The notes: generated by a model not told the origin, from the sequence alone. A DNA stretch of 64,000 nucleotides from Priapulus caudatus (GCF_000485595.1 NW_014577364.1:173205-237204), one strand, 5' to 3'; shown: positions 12,035-26,508, numbered from the stretch's first letter. Numbers and translations: made by a program.

Positions 12035-12898
12035 TACTATTATTATTGCTTGATATCATTGGTTACTTCCTAATTTCCAAAGTAAATTGCCACCTATATG
12101 CATCCTAAGGTGTCCTTACTAGCGGGCTCTGATTAGTTGTCGCACTCACGTGACACAGCGGGCGAAGGATGTCGTAATATACGCTTCTTCGCATCAAACG
12201 CAACCGCTACGCATTTACGGCGCGCGCTGGGATCGTAAATCGACCATGTTCTTCTAGCGCTTGCTTGTTAGTGCTACCCGGCTCGGTTTTAGAGCTGTCG
12301 AGGAGTCGCCGGGGATATGAGTCATGGCTGCTTTAGATCTAGCTCTAGGACCATAGCCCTTCGCTCCGCCACAGGTTCCTGTAAATCACAACCAACTCCG
12401 TATCTCTCACATACAACATTATACATCGTCACCATAATCTAACCCGATACTATTCCTATCACGGATAGCCGTTCTGCTAAGTAGCACTGGTAGGTTTGAC
12501 CCATTTGAACATTTCGTGGTTAAATTTACAGTGACAGAGTGACAGACCCAGAGGCTTGACTGTGACAGTTAAATTTTTAAATGATAATTTGTTTAAGCTG
12601 CTTTAGATCACGATGGCGCGCGCGGGTCGGAGGCTGCAGCATCGGACTAGTCCAGACTTTAACATATGACACAAGTACATGCACATACGCACCCCGTGGT
12701 GGATCGATGCGCGCGTGGGGCTAAGCCGAATACTCAGCCACCCAGACACATTTCCGTCGTATTGACGTTTTCCTTCTCCATGTCGGTCTTGGAGGCGACT
12801 CGCCGTCCAAATTCGTTGCGCGATGCTGATATGAAGATATATCCGTGACTGGCGACTAGCGGAAAGGTAGCCGGGAAACGAGCGGCACTCCGAGAAAC
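12035..12898. other. Non-coding stretch
   Basis: Nothing recognised. A small direct repeat, 'cagtgacagagtgacagac'-like, lies near 12,530-12,550. Confidence 0.55.
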
Positions 12899-12937
12899 AG
12901 GCAGGCAGACAGACAATGATACAAAGAGACAGACAGG

Positions 12938-12974
<37 letters not shown>

Positions 12975-13150
12975 GGACGGACGGACGGACGGACGGGCAG
13001 GCCTTCGGGCGGGTGGACGAACGAACGGGCGGGCGGGCGTTTGGGTGGGCGGACGGACGGACGGACGGACGGACGGAAGTACGGACGGACGGACGGACGG
13101 ACAGACGGACGGACAGACAGACGGACAGACAGACAGACGGACAGACAGCC

Positions 13151-13202
<52 letters not shown>

Positions 13203-13203
13203 C
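12899..13203. repeat. (AGAC)n/(GGAC)n tetranucleotide tract
   Basis: About 300 bases of ACAG, GACG and GGAC tetranucleotides with a GGGC-rich centre. Frames across it read as Asp-Arg-Gln-Thr repeats (+) or Cys-Leu-Ser-Val repeats (-). They are artefacts of the tract. Confidence 0.95.
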
Positions 13204-15246
13204 CACAATATCGGTTGCTCAAGCGACACTGCTTGCCGTTTATACAACCATCAGCTATATACGTACGGATTACGGACTTTACGCGCTGAACCCTAACCTA
13301 TTCAGATGAGACAAAGTGCATGCGCATATACAGATCCACGCCGCACGTTTGATGTGCCATGCATATTTAATACGGCGAAATTTTCACGGTCTGAAATGAA
13401 ATAATTACAGCCTTTCTGTGGCCGAGTAAACAATTATCGAGGCCGTAAAGGCGGATAAAAATAGTATGGAGCGAGAATTTGCTCGCCCGTAAGCCGTCTC
13501 GCGAGGTCTTGCCTAACATCGGATGCTTGCACAACTAATCATATTTTCGGTTGTGTGCGGTGCCTGCAGTGAAGCTAATTAGCTTTCTGCTGCTTCCGTG
13601 TGTGAAGCTAAAGTGCTACGACCGTTAATCGGTTACGCAAACGTTCGCTTCTCTCGCCGCTCTGCAGCATGTGCTCCTATTTTACACTTGTGCGCCTGCG
13701 TCTTGTTCGTGTTGCCGTGAACTGCGGAGGTTGCCAAAAAGTTACAGCGCAAAAATTTCAATTGTTATTATCTGTTTCAAATGCAGATTTATTCAGTAAC
13801 GCTAAATTTCATAATATCAGAGATTTTATATACCGACAGGGCATCTGTGTCTTTAGTAATAGCGCTATATTAATGCTTGTGCGCCATGGCACCGTGCGTG
13901 GGCATTAGCATTATACCAGAAGCTGGCATGCCATTTCAGACGCTAAAATATTAACGCTGATATATATATACATAATATATTAGTATATATATATGTATAT
14001 ATATATATACATATATAGCACCGCAAGGGTGACTATTAATCGTAGATGCTGTTTCATATCGTAGAAGTTAACGCTGCAGAATAGAGGTTGATATCTATAT
14101 TGAAAATGGTCTTCACAGGAGGGGTACTCGCTATAGTAACTGATGGCGTGCTACATAACAGAGTCATCTGTGGCCTTATCGTTTTAATCAGTATAATACC
14201 GTAGAAGCGCTCGGCCATCTTCCCCGAGTCGCATGACAACTTGGAATGCACCAATCAAAACGTGTGTCAGTTTCACTCAATTACTCGAACACGCTTGATT
14301 TATGATTCTCACGATCGTGTGGAGTGTGGTAACGTTACAGCACTACACTGTTTTCTAGCGTGACGTCACGTGGCGCCCCTAACGCTGTTAACAGCAATAC
14401 GCGGCCAACACGGTATAATTGCGCGAAAGTATACTAGTTCACGTAAACACGATGATATTTCTCAGATAGATAAGATGGCTCGTGGACTAAAACAGTGTCC
14501 TTTCCTCCGGTAAAAGAAAATATTTTCTCGGTCATGAAGCAGCAGTAGTTCAGTACGACCATACGCCACCCACTGCTTATTTCGTTCGAGGTCACAGCTG
14601 GCTTCTCATGCGGCTAGCTAGCTACAAGGTGCAAGGACAAGTGGCAAGGGTGGGCTCGCATGAGCACTTCGCGTGATTCGCTATCGATTACGTGATAGCA
14701 GGCGAAAACGAGCTTGTCTTATTAGTGGAGCAATTTAGGATTACGATGCGTGAAGATGTCTATAATGACCCCCTTAAGTTTAAAATACGGAATCGGCATT
14801 ATTACGCGTTATAGTTAAGTCAACGCTTTCGCATTTTTGATTATTTTAGGAAATATTTCGCGTGCTTAGTTAATAAGATCATGTTGCAGTAGAATTTTGT
14901 TAAAAGATGTACCTTTGATCGACGTATAAATTGTTGACACTTCCTTAATGTCGCACAGCAGTAAATTATTTCTCGTTGCTTTCTGTCATTGAAGTTATAG
15001 ACACGAACACGCCCGCCTACCTGCACGCACGCCCGCACACACGAACGCACACACGCACAAACATCATATCAATGGTATAGCACACACATAGTTAGGCAAA
15101 GACATAATAAATAATAAATAAATGACGTCAATGTATAATATATATTATCGTGTACTATATTTATGATATAAGTATTATGTTATCATATGTATTATTATTT
15201 ATAATGTAAATACTTCAATGTATAACATATACGTACTGATTTGCAG
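13204..15246. other. Intron/non-coding stretch upstream of NCKX exon A
   Basis: No exon recognised. An AT-only hairpin-forming run (TATATATATA, ATATATGTATATAT) lies at about 13,962-14,018. Short GC/CA-rich clusters occur at about 15,010-15,060, and an AT-rich run at about 15,105-15,230 leads into the exon A acceptor. Confidence 0.55.
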
Positions 15247-15321
15247 AATGTCAAGCTGACATGGTGGCCTCTCTTCAGGGACAGCGCCTTCTACTCTGTG
15301 TCTGTTATTGTTCTTATCGTG
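15247..15321 (+). CDS. SLC24A3/4-like: NCKX exon A: transmembrane segment before the cytosolic loop
   Basis: The acceptor is TTTGCAG and the donor GTAAGT; 25 codons, phase 0 at both ends. The peptide reads NVKLTWWPLFRDSAFY and then SVSVIVLIV. LTWWPL-RDS-FY is a hallmark of SLC24A3/A4, where it follows the alpha-1 repeat and leads into a membrane helix. It joins in frame to exon B (VIYDGVVTW). The preceding exon, which should carry the end of the alpha-1 repeat, was not found in the 15 kb before it. Confidence 0.93.
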
Positions 15322-16333
15322 GTAAGTATCCGTAAAGGTAAGGTTAATAAAAAAAATTAATTAATTAAATTTAACTAGCGTTGTGAAGATTCCTCTCAGA
15401 TAATGGGTTATTCGACGCCGAAAATCGCATTACTTTTATAGCTACGACAAAACACAAACATGTACGCAGATACGCACGCACGCATGCACACACGCACACG
15501 CACGCACCTATACAATAAGCGTAACAAACACATATACAAAGATTTTGAGCACTATGAAACAGGATAATTAATACTGTCCAGTCTGTGTATGCAATCACGC
15601 ATTGATTGATTGAGTCATATCACTAAGATAACTAGGGGCGCTTAATGACAGATATTTCTAGGCCGACGCTCATTTCGTTTTTTTATATATACGTAATTGC
15701 GCGATTTCTATATGACGAAGAAGTGTGTATGTACTGACATGGCGTAATACATCGATGTATGGATGTAAGCGGTAAGGCAGTACCGTGTGTCCGTGCGTAA
15801 TCTCACGAAGCCTCCTGACAGCAATCATCCATGATCAACTCTTGAATGCCGTTACCAGGATTCTAATGATGCATGCATATTTGGTAGCAACTTTAATACG
15901 CGCAAGCTTATGACACCACGCGGTGAATTCGAAACGGGTTTCCCTAATGCGTCACACACCAACCTAATTGAACCTATACACGCCAGAAAATTCCGATTTT
16001 CAGCTACCGTCTAATAATGTGTAGGTAGTAGCTATGTACTGTCAATCAAGTTAGTGCGATGTGCGCGTCAACAATGTTATATACGGTTGTTGGGCGCGTC
16101 CTCATAATCATTTGCGCAGAGATTCTGTCGTTACGTTGTTGCAATCTAAATTGCAATATGCTGTAGGCCGACGTCAGTGTGCTTGCGATCTCATGTTTCG
16201 ACTCATTTGGTTGTGGGGTGTCTTAGTTTAGGCAGGTGTTCTCATGATTTATCACGGGTGTTGCTCCCAATGTCTCTCGGGCCTCTGCGACGTACAAGAG
16301 GGTCCGTCATCAGCTGGTGTCACGACGTATATC
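15322..16333. other. Start of NCKX intron A-B, end of duplication copy 1
   Basis: Nothing coding recognised. A short CGCACGCA/CACACG cluster lies at about 15,472-15,510. It contains the right-hand end of the duplicated block. Confidence 0.6.
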
Positions 16334-18567
16334 AATGCGAATAAATGACGAGATAAAAGCTATAATAATTACCCCGTAATAATTATTGATTAATATTACG
16401 ATACAACAACAGCGCGCGTTGATAGAAACACATTCGCACTGGAGCAGTTTTCTTAGTTATATCAGACAACGGCAGATGTTGTAAAGTCACAGATTTCATG
16501 AGAGGCGATTGCGAACGAATGCGTTTTCGTTCAATGATGGAACATGCGTACAGGTAGGTACATGTCCATATTTAGCTTCCATACTCGTCCTATAGTACCG
16601 CTATTGCAACATATATCTTATAATTATATGCTTTGTATCCGTAATATTCAGCTGGCGGCAAAAATACATACCGCGTCTGAGATTTCGTCCATGTGGTCTA
16701 CGTTTTAAACGGACCATTTTGATTCAGTACATTCATGTCAACTATGTGCATTCTATGTATAATAATGCTCAACATAAGAGGAACTATTGTAGCTATTTCA
16801 TTGTCAAATAATAGTGATAAAAGTATCTCGAATAATGACAGAGCATACTAGAGCATATATGGCAGGAGAGTAGCAAAAATGGTCTTAATGAAACTTCTCG
16901 ATTTGTTATGTAACTACATTCTTTTAATCGATATGAGAAGCTATGTCGAACAGATTGGGTTTGTCCCAGACTTGTCTTCTAAGATTTAGAGTTGTCCTAA
17001 ATTCTGAATTTTTTGTGATTACTCTTCATCATGAAGAGTTTACACTAGGACTACTTTTAAGACTACTCCTCGGTCTGGTAATGACGCTCTCACTGGTCAC
17101 TCACTATTATGGGTGAAAACCCTGGCGAGTTTCCTGTTAACCTGCTCAACCGCGCAATGTCAAACGATAGAACCTTTTTATCGCGCAGTGATCTGTACAC
17201 AAGCAAATGCTGCATGGCTCGGTAACCACTCGAAATGATGCCCACGTTAGCTCATGCGGGATATAATAGTACACTGGTGTAGAATATACAATGTCCTTGC
17301 CGGTTTCGTGTGCAAATACACCAGCCGTCCGTGGTTTCGCCAAACCTTAATTCAGGGTCTAATCTACGCATATCGATTAGAAATTCCATTTCTTCCGTAT
17401 TTATTTAGGATATGTAGCGTAGAAAAAGCAGACGATGGCGTTGTGTATACAGCGAGCAGATGGATAGCAGCACAGAATGAAATCAGATACTAGCGATTCA
17501 TGGGTAGCTATTTATAGCGCTCTCCATGCGACAATCTTCTTAGAATCACCCAATTATTCCTTTTATTCCCAATAGAATCACTATCATACAGGGTATGTAT
17601 TATATGCAGCATTATATTTTATGCAATTTCGGCCCGTTATGAGAGAAACATGAATTTTGTGGCCCAAGGAAATGTTTCCCGAGATCGAGGTTCGATGGTA
17701 AGATGGAATTTCAAGGATGGATGATATCGATAGAATATTGACATCAGGCGATATTAGTGTTTATTACAAATTACAAATGCGGTATTTTCCGAAGCCATAT
17801 AACACGTGAAATGGGTTATAACATGCAAATATGTGTACGCGTGCATGAGTGCGTGCGTGCGCGTGTGCGTGCGCGTGTGTGTGCGTATGTGTGTGTGAGG
17901 GCCTGCATACGTGCGTGTGTTTGTACGCGTGTGTAGAACATTGTAATACAAAATTAGTTCAATTCATTGCTGCTGGTCTGTGCACGTTGACAATTCTACA
18001 CACATATCTGGCTAGCTTTTTCTAATGGAAACAGCCATGGTAATGAGCATAATTATTCCACACACGTATTTCCCGTGTATATGTCAGATGCTATAGTTAG
18101 ACGAAGATCTACTTCGTCATACTAGGTACCCTTGTCTTTCGTACTCGAAAAACGACCTAAAGTGTTCCTACGCAACTGACCCTTTCTCAGGGAAATAAGA
18201 CGAAAAAATCCTTACGGTATGAACTCATGAACATGAAACAGATTGAAAGATTACAGGTACTAGTGTCGAAGTACGAAGTGGCATCGCATCGGAAATAACC
18301 ATAGTCAGGGATCATCAGATGATAACATGGAGTAGAAGCGCATTTATATACTCAATTAGATGATGCTATGCATGACAGCTGTTTCCCAAAGCAGCCTCGA
18401 TAACATTAATGTGTAGAACAATTTCATGGGTTCAAACAAGAAAGTTTAGTAACAATTTAGTATTCACTGTTATGGGCACTTGCGTAATTTAAATTAGATA
18501 AAAAACTTTTCGGTCGTGGGCAAACGCGAAACGTTTTTTAAACACTCGTTGTCGTTAATCTGGACAT

Positions 18568-20031
18568 AGAGCACGTAACGTGTGTAATACAGACACAGAG
18601 CACGTAACGTGTCGTAATACAGACACAGAGCACGTAACGTATCGTAATACAGACGCAGCACGTAACGTGCCGTAATCCAGACACAGAGCACGTAACGTGC
18701 GTAATACAGACACAGAGCACGGGCTAACGTGTCGTAATACAGACACAGAGCACTGTAACGTTGGCCGTAATCGCAGACACAGTGAGACCGTAACCTGCCG
18801 TATACAGACACGAGCACGTAAGTGTTCGTAATTACAGACACTGCACGTCAACGGTGCTGATTAATCCAGACAAGAGACATAACGTTTACCGTCACATACG
18901 AGACACAGAAGCGCATGTAACGTGTCGTAATTACAGACACAGAGCACGTAAACGTGTCGTAACCTACAGAACACAGAGCGCGTAACCGTACCGTAATACA
19001 GACACAGAGCGATGTAACGTGCGTAATACAGACACAGAGCAGCGTACGACGTAAAGCAGAAGACAGAGCACGTAACGTGCCGTAACTCCAGACACGAGGC
19101 AGCCACGTAAAACGTGCCGGTTATATACAGACACAGACACGGTAACGTTGTCCGTAATACAGACACAGAGCATTGATAACGCCGTAATACAACACACAGA
19201 GCACGTAAACGTGCAGGTAATACCAGACACAGAGCGTAACGTGCCGTGAATACAGACACAGAGCACGTAATCGTGCCCGTATACAGAGTTACCAGCAGCA
19301 ATAACGTGGTCGTAAATACAGACACAGAGCACCGTAACGTGTCGTAATACAGACACAGAAGCACGATAACGTCTCGTGACCTTAGAGATATCACGTGGAG
19401 CGTTGTCCGCGAGGCCTAGGAGAGGATCTTCGTAACGTCGTCGTACCTTTAGGAGAGGTCACATGGACCGTTCCTTGATCTTAGAGAGATTCAGTAACGT
19501 GTCGCCTGAGCCTAGAGAGATTCACGTAACGTGTCAGCTGACCTAGAGAGATCACTGTAACGTGTTCGACCTAGAAGAATCCTTATCGTCTGGTGCGTGA
19601 CCTAGAGGATCACGTTAACCGTGGCCGTACCGTAGAGAGATGCACGTAACGTATCAGTGACATAGGCATAGATCATGTAACGCCACCCCCCCAACCCCCT
19701 CCTATCGTGACATAGCATAGGATCACGTAACGTGTCGTGACGATAGCATAGATCATGTAACGTAATCGTGACATAGATAGATCACTGTAACGTATCGTAC
19801 CTAGAGCGACTCACGTGACCGTGTCGTTGAGCCTAGCAGCGATCACGTGACGTGTCGATGAAACATAGAGATGCGATCACGTGACGTGTGTCGTGACCTT
19901 AGAGCGATCACGTGACGTGTCGGTGAACCTAGAGGCCATCACGTTGACGTGTCCGTTGACCTAGAAGCGATCACGTTGACGTGTCCGTGACCTAGAGCGA
20001 TCACGTTTGACGTTGCGTTGGACCTCGAATG
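18568..20031. repeat. Second copy of the 30/28-bp compound minisatellite
   Basis: Same two unit types as at 9,236-10,840, changing from 30-bp to 28-bp units at about 19,375. Units are ragged, with many one-base insertions, and the 30-bp part is shorter (about 800 bases against about 1,020). Open frames on the minus strand are again repeat translations. Confidence 0.9.
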
Positions 20032-20970
20032 ACTAATTAAACGCTACTTGTGTGTTCTGTTTCAAGGCTCTGAATATGATTTGTTTCGTGCCCGGTAATA
20101 GTGCCTGCGTTTTCTCGGTTTCCGGGTAGAGCGCAAGTATTAGCGAACGCGATAAGACTTTCCGATTCAGGCCACTCCAGGTTCTGGAACGCCTTAAATG
20201 GTCACTTCGTAGGGCGTCTATTAATATCATAAAATCCTCTCAACTCGTTACGGTGGTGTATGTGGGCGCTTATCATTTATATGACGAAGGGCCTATTCTG
20301 TTAGAGTAAACGCCTATTAGATCCGCAATCCGATACAAAATATATACGTAACCATACCCCGCTGGCGACTGCGCGTCAATCAGGCCTGCGTTGAGCTCCG
20401 CGTTTCTCGTTCTCACGCTTCCACTACAAATAACAACATCACTTATACATTCGGCTTACGCCTCGTGGCTTGTTTGTTCTCTGGACACGGGATCGACGTT
20501 TACGTAGAGGTGACTATTGGTGAGTTTTGATTGCTAACTGCATTGAAGCCTCGTTTGCTAGGCTCGGCGCAGCAATCACACGCGTTAGAGTGCCGCCTTT
20601 ACGCAGTAGTCTTCGGTTTTCGTATATTATTCTCTGCTTTCTCTATTGACGGACAATCTACGCATACGTCTAATCGTTAATTGCTTATTTACTTATAAAA
20701 TTCAAAGCCATGTTCTCGTATTTACCCTAGTGGCATTGATAATGACATCTAACATTAGTTCTGTCTCCTGTGGATCGGGAATTGCTATTACTGCCATTCA
20801 AGCAGATGCGTGCATGCGTGTGTCGCGCGCGTTGACTTGATTTGCCTTAGTGGGTGTGGCAGTGCTATGAGAAATGTGACGTGATTGCAGTAACATACTC
20901 GAAGTTCAGTTATGGTAGTCTAAATTACGCTTGCGCTTATTATTAATAATAATAATAATAATTATTGAGG

Positions 20971-21310
20971 CTTGGCGGAGGTTATGTTTTAACCGGCGGT
21001 GTCTTTGAGTGTTGCGTTTGTGTGTTTTGTGGCGGTTTGGTGTGATTGTTACTATGCACGTTTTGCAGATTCGACTTCTCCGCTGAGCGGTGCGCTGGGC
21101 TGTAGACCGATACAAACACGGCAACACCAGGCTAAGGGCAACCACAGTCTCCCCCACCGTGCGCACGGCTTGCACTAATCCCGGATCCTATTTAATTATT
21201 TAATTAATAATTAATTAATTAATTTTATTCCACTTAATTAATTAATTAATAAATAAGACACAATTGTCCACATGAGAGAATTCAACGCTGCCTTGCGGAG
21301 GTCTGTGCTC
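20971..21310 (-). repeat. Dispersed repeat, copy inside duplication copy 2
   Basis: The counterpart of 11,705-12,034. It begins CTTGGCGGAGGTTATG, has the TTAATTAATT core and ends CCTTGCGGAGGTCTGTGC. It adds no independent insertion, because it was copied with the large segment. Confidence 0.75.
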
Positions 21311-22252
21311 TCGAGTGCTCTAGTTACTATTATTATTATTGGCTGATATTCATTGCGTTACCCTTCCTAATTCCAGAAGTAAATTTGCCCACCTATATGC
21401 ATCCTAACGGTGTCCTTACTAGCGGGCCTCTTGAATTAGTTTTGTCGCACTCACGTGGACACAGCGCGCGAAGGATATGTCGTAATATACGCTTTCTTCG
21501 CATCAAACCGCAACCGCTCACGCGCATTTACCGCGCGCGCTGGTTTCGTAAATCGACAGTTCGGTTCTAAGCGCTTGCTTGTTAGTGCTACCCGGCTTCG
21601 TTTTTAGAGCTGTCGAGGAGTTCGCCGCGGGGCGATATGCAGTCATGGCCTGCTTTTAGCATCTTAGCTCTAGGACCATAAGCCCGTTCGCTCCGCCCAC
21701 AGGGTTCCTGTAAAGCTCACAACCAACTCGTATCTCTCACATTACAACATTATACATCGTCACCATATCTAACCCGATACTATTCTACACGGGATAGCCG
21801 CTTCTGCTAAGATAGCACTGTACGTTTTGACCCATTTGACAACATTTCGTGGTTAAATTTACACGTGACAGAGTGACAGACAGAGGCTTGACATGTGACA
21901 GGTTAAATTTTTAAATGATAATCGTTTAAGCTGCCCTTTAGATCACGATTGGCGCGCGCGAGGTCGGAGGCTGCCCAGCTCAGGACTAGTCAGACTTTAA
22001 CATATGACGACAAGTACATGCCATACGCCACCCGCGGATGGGATCGATCGCGCGTATGGCTAAGCCGATACTTCAGCCACCAGACACATTTCGGTCCGTA
22101 TTGACGTTTTCCTATCATCCATGTCGGGTCTTTTGAGGCGAGCTCGCCGGCTGCCAAATTCGTTTGCCCGATTGCTTGATATGAAGAATATATCCGTGAC
22201 TGCGCGACTAGCGGAAAGTAGCCTGGAAACGAGCGGCACCCGAGAAACAGGC

Positions 22253-22585
22253 AGGCAGACAGACAATGATACAAAAAGCGACGAGACAGGTAGATAGATG
22301 AGACAGGTACTAGATCAGACAGACCAGACACACGTACGGACGGACGACGGACGGGGCAGGCCTTCGGCGGCTCGTGGCACGAGACGATACGGCCCGGCCG
22401 GGCGTCCTTGTGGTGGTAGCGGACGGTCCACCCGGCCACGGAGCGGACGAGCGAAATACGCGGACGGACGGTACGGAGCAGACCGGACGACAGACGAGAC
22501 AGACAGCAACCAGACGCAGACAGAACAGACAGACAGACAGACAGACACGATCAGGGAGGACAGACAGACAGACAACAACACAATA
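22253..22585. repeat. Degenerate AGAC/GGAC tract
   Basis: The counterpart of 12,899-13,203, broken up by indels. The frames it opens on both strands are artefacts. Confidence 0.85.
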
Positions 22586-24804
22586 TCGTTGCCTCAAGCG
22601 ACACTGCTGCGTTTAATACACCATCGCTATATACTACGTACGGTTACGCCCGACCTTACGCGCTGAACGCCTAACCTACTTCAGATGCTAGAACAAAGTG
22701 CAGCGAATTACTACAGCATCCACGCCGCACGTTTGACATCCGCCTTGATGCCTGTCATATTTAAGTACGGCGAATTTTCACCGAGTCTTGAACATGAATA
22801 ATTACAGCCTTTCTGTGCCGGCGGCGAGTAAACATTATCGAGGCCGCTAAGCGGATAGAAATAGTGATGGCAGCAGAAGAACTTTGCTCGCCCGATAAGC
22901 CTGTCTCGCGTGAGGTCTTGGCCTAACATCGGGAATGCTTGCCCACAACTAATCAATCAGTTCTTTCGGTTCTGTGTGGGTGGCCGTGCAGGTGAAGCTA
23001 ATTAGCTTTCGCTGCCTTCCGGTGTGTTGAAGCCTTAAAGTGCTGACGACCGTTCAAGATCGGGTTTACTGCAAACGTTCGCTCTCTCGCCGCTCTGCAG
23101 CAATGTGCTCGCTATTCTTACAACTTGTGACGCCTGCGTTCTGTTTCGTGTTGTGCCGTGAACTGGCGGAGGATTGGCGCAACAAGAATTACAGGCAAAA
23201 ATTTCAGATTGTTATTATCTGCTTCTTTTCAAATGCCACGATTTATTCGAGGTAACCGCTAACATTTCATCAATATCAGAGTATTTTACTATACCTGACA
23301 GGGGCATCTGTCTGTCTTTAGTAATAGCGCTATATTAATGGCTTAAGGTGCGCCAATGGCACCGTGCGTGGGCGATAGCATTACTACCAGAAGCCTGGCA
23401 TGCCACATTTTAGACCGCTACAATAGTAACGATCGATATATAGTATACATAATATTTATTAGTATATATATATGTATATAGTAATATATATACCATATAT
23501 AGCACCGCAGGGTGACTATAATTGCGTAGGATGCCTGTTTCACTATCGGTCAGAACGTTAACGCCTGAGAAATAGAGTAGATGATATACTATAATTGGAA
23601 ATGGTCTTCACAGGGAGGGTACTCGTTATAGTTTAAGCTGAGGCGGTGCTACATTTACGAGAGTCCATCTGTTGGCTTATCGTTTTAATCAGTACTCAAT
23701 ACCGTTAGACGGCGTCGGCCACTCTTCCCCGGAGTCGCATGGTGACCAACTTCGGAACTGCACCAATCAAACAAACTTCGTCGTTGTCAGTTCACTCAAT
23801 TACTGAACACGCTTGATTCTTTCATGATCGATGCTTCACGATCGTGTGGAGTGTGGTAACGTTTACAGCACTACACTGTTGTTCTAGCGCTTGACGCGTT
23901 ACGCTGGCCGCCCCCTAACGCTAGGTTAACAGGCAATACGCGGCAAACACCGGTTACATGCTGCGAAGTAACTACGTTCCACGGAAACACGATGCATATT
24001 TCTCCAGATAGATAACGATGGCTCGTGGACTAAAACAGTGTCCTTTCTCCGGTCTAAAGAAAATATTTTTCTCGGTCATGAGCCAGCAGAGTTAGTTCAG
24101 TACGCGCCATACGCCAACCACCTGCTTATTTCGTTCGGAGGTCACATGCTGGCTTCTCATGCGGCTAGCTACGCTACAAGTGCAAGGACACAGTTGGCAA
24201 GGGTGGGGCTCGCATCGAGCATTTCCGGCGTGATTTCGCTATCGATTACGTGATAGCAGGCGAAAACGAGCTTTCTTATTAGTGGAGCAATTTAGGATTA
24301 CGATGCGTGAGATGTTTTAATGACCCCCTTAAGTTTAAAATACGGAATCGGCATTATTACGCGTTATAGTTAAGTCAACGCTTTCGCATTTTTTGATTAT
24401 TTTAGGAGAATATATTCGCGTGCTTAGTTAATAAGATCTGTGTTGCAGTAGGAATTTTGTGTAAAAGATGTACTTTTTTGATCGACGTATAATTGTTGAC
24501 ACTTCCTTAATGTCGCACAGCAGTAAATATTCTCTTGTCTTTTGTATTGAAGTTATAACACGAACACGCCCGCCTACCTGCACGCACGCCCGCACACACG
24601 AACGCACACACGCACAAACATCCATATCAATGGTATACGCACACCATAGTTAGGCAAGACATAATAAATAATAATAATAATGACGTCATGTATAATATAT
24701 AATTATTCGTTACTATATTTATTATATAAGTATTATGTTATCATATTTATTATTATTTATAATGTAAATACTTCAAGTTATAACATATACGTACTGATTT
24801 GCAG

Positions 24805-24879
24805 AATTTCAAGCTGACATGGTGGCGCTCTCTTCAGGGACAGCGCCTTCTACTCTGTGTCTGTATTGTTCTTATCGTG
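24805..24879 (+). pseudogene. SLC24A3/4-like: NCKX exon A, second copy, internally frameshifted
   Basis: Acceptor GCAG and donor GTAAGT are kept and the length is again 75 nt. An inserted C after TGGTGG (TGGTGGCGCTCTC) shifts the frame, and a lost T near the end (CTGTATTG for CTGTTATTG) restores it. The helix sequence between them is scrambled into a Ser/Gln/Arg/Leu-rich peptide. One codon also changes (GTC to TTC). This is either a decayed exon or, more simply, sequencing error in copy 2. It cannot encode the conserved WWPLFRDS segment as written. Confidence 0.85.
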
Positions 24880-25880
24880 GTAAGTATCCGGAAGGTAAGG
24901 TAATAAAAAAATAATTATTTAAATTTAACTAGCGTGTGAAGATTCCTCTCAGATAACTGGGTTATTCGACGCCGAAATCGCCATTACTTTTATAGCTACG
25001 ACAAAACACAAACATGTACGCAGATACGCCGCACCGCATGCACACACGCACACGCACGCACCTATACAATAAGCTAACAAACACATATACAAAGATTTTT
25101 GAGCACCTATGAAAACAGGATAATTAATACTGTCAGTCTGTGTATGCAATCACGCATTGATTGTATTGAGTCATATCACTAAGATAACTGGGGCGCTTAA
25201 TGACAGATATTTCTAGGCCGACGCCCTCATTCGTCTTTTTTATATATACGTAATTGCGCGATTTCTATATGACGAAGAAGTGTGTATACTGACATGGGGC
25301 GTAATACATCGATGTATGGATGTAAACGCGGTAAGGCAGTACGTGTGTCCGTGCGTATCCCACGAGGCCTCCTGACAGCATCATCCATGATCAACTCTTG
25401 AATGCCGTATCCAGATTCTAATGATGCATGCATATTTGTAGCAACTTTAATACGCGCAAGCTTATGACACCACGCGTTGAATTCGAACGGTTTCCCTTAA
25501 TGGTCACACACCAACCTAATTGAACCTATACACGCCAGAATTCCGATTTTCAGCTACCGTCTAATAATGTGTAGGTAGTAGCTCTATGTACTGTCAATCA
25601 TAGTTAGTGCATGTGCGCGTCAACAATTTATATACGGTTGTTGGACGCGTCCTCATAATCATTTGCGCAGAAGATTCTGTCGTTACGTTGTTGCAATCTA
25701 AATTGCAATATGCTGTAGGCCGACGTCAGTGTGCTTGCGATCTCATGTTTCGACTCATTGGTTGTGGGGTGTCTTAGTTTAGGCAGGTGTTCTCATGATT
25801 ATCACGGGTGTTGCCCCAATGTCCCTCGGGCCTCTCCGACGTACAAAGAGGGTCCGTCATCAGCTGGTGTCCGACCGTAT

Positions 25881-26508
<628 letters not shown>

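Larger units (their letters stand above)
6958..16333 (+). repeat. Large duplicated segment, copy 1 (cleaner copy)
   Basis: The ~9.4-kb block from GATAAAAGCTATAATAATT (about 6,979) to CATCAGCTGGTGT (about 16,320) recurs, in the same order and orientation, at 16,334-25,880. Shared landmarks in order: a TG tract, the 30/28-bp compound minisatellite, the dispersed repeat, an AGAC tract, AT-rich hairpins and NCKX exon A. Copy 1 has the intact exon and regular minisatellite units. The blocks abut directly. Either this is a true tandem duplication or one allele or contig was placed twice. Confidence 0.92.
16334..25880 (+). repeat. Large duplicated segment, copy 2 (error-rich copy)
   Basis: Repeats 6,958-16,333 in the same order. 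From about 18,700 to 24,250 it differs by very frequent single-base insertions and deletions. These fall in unique sequence and minisatellite units alike, while substitutions are rarer. That is the error style of unpolished single-molecule reads rather than of neutral divergence. A stray C-rich insertion sits at 19,681-19,702. Non-coding sequence between the listed sub-features shows nothing recognisable. The block ends where a CTAT tract starts. Confidence 0.92.

Noticed and set aside
1-15246. Search for the NCKX alpha-1 repeat exon and start codon
   Set aside because: No stretch reading like the alpha-1 motif with splice sites was found; presumed upstream of the window.
18494-19394. Irregular minus-strand frames in the second minisatellite copy
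   Set aside because: Frames are shifted by indels in repeat units; no independent coding signal.
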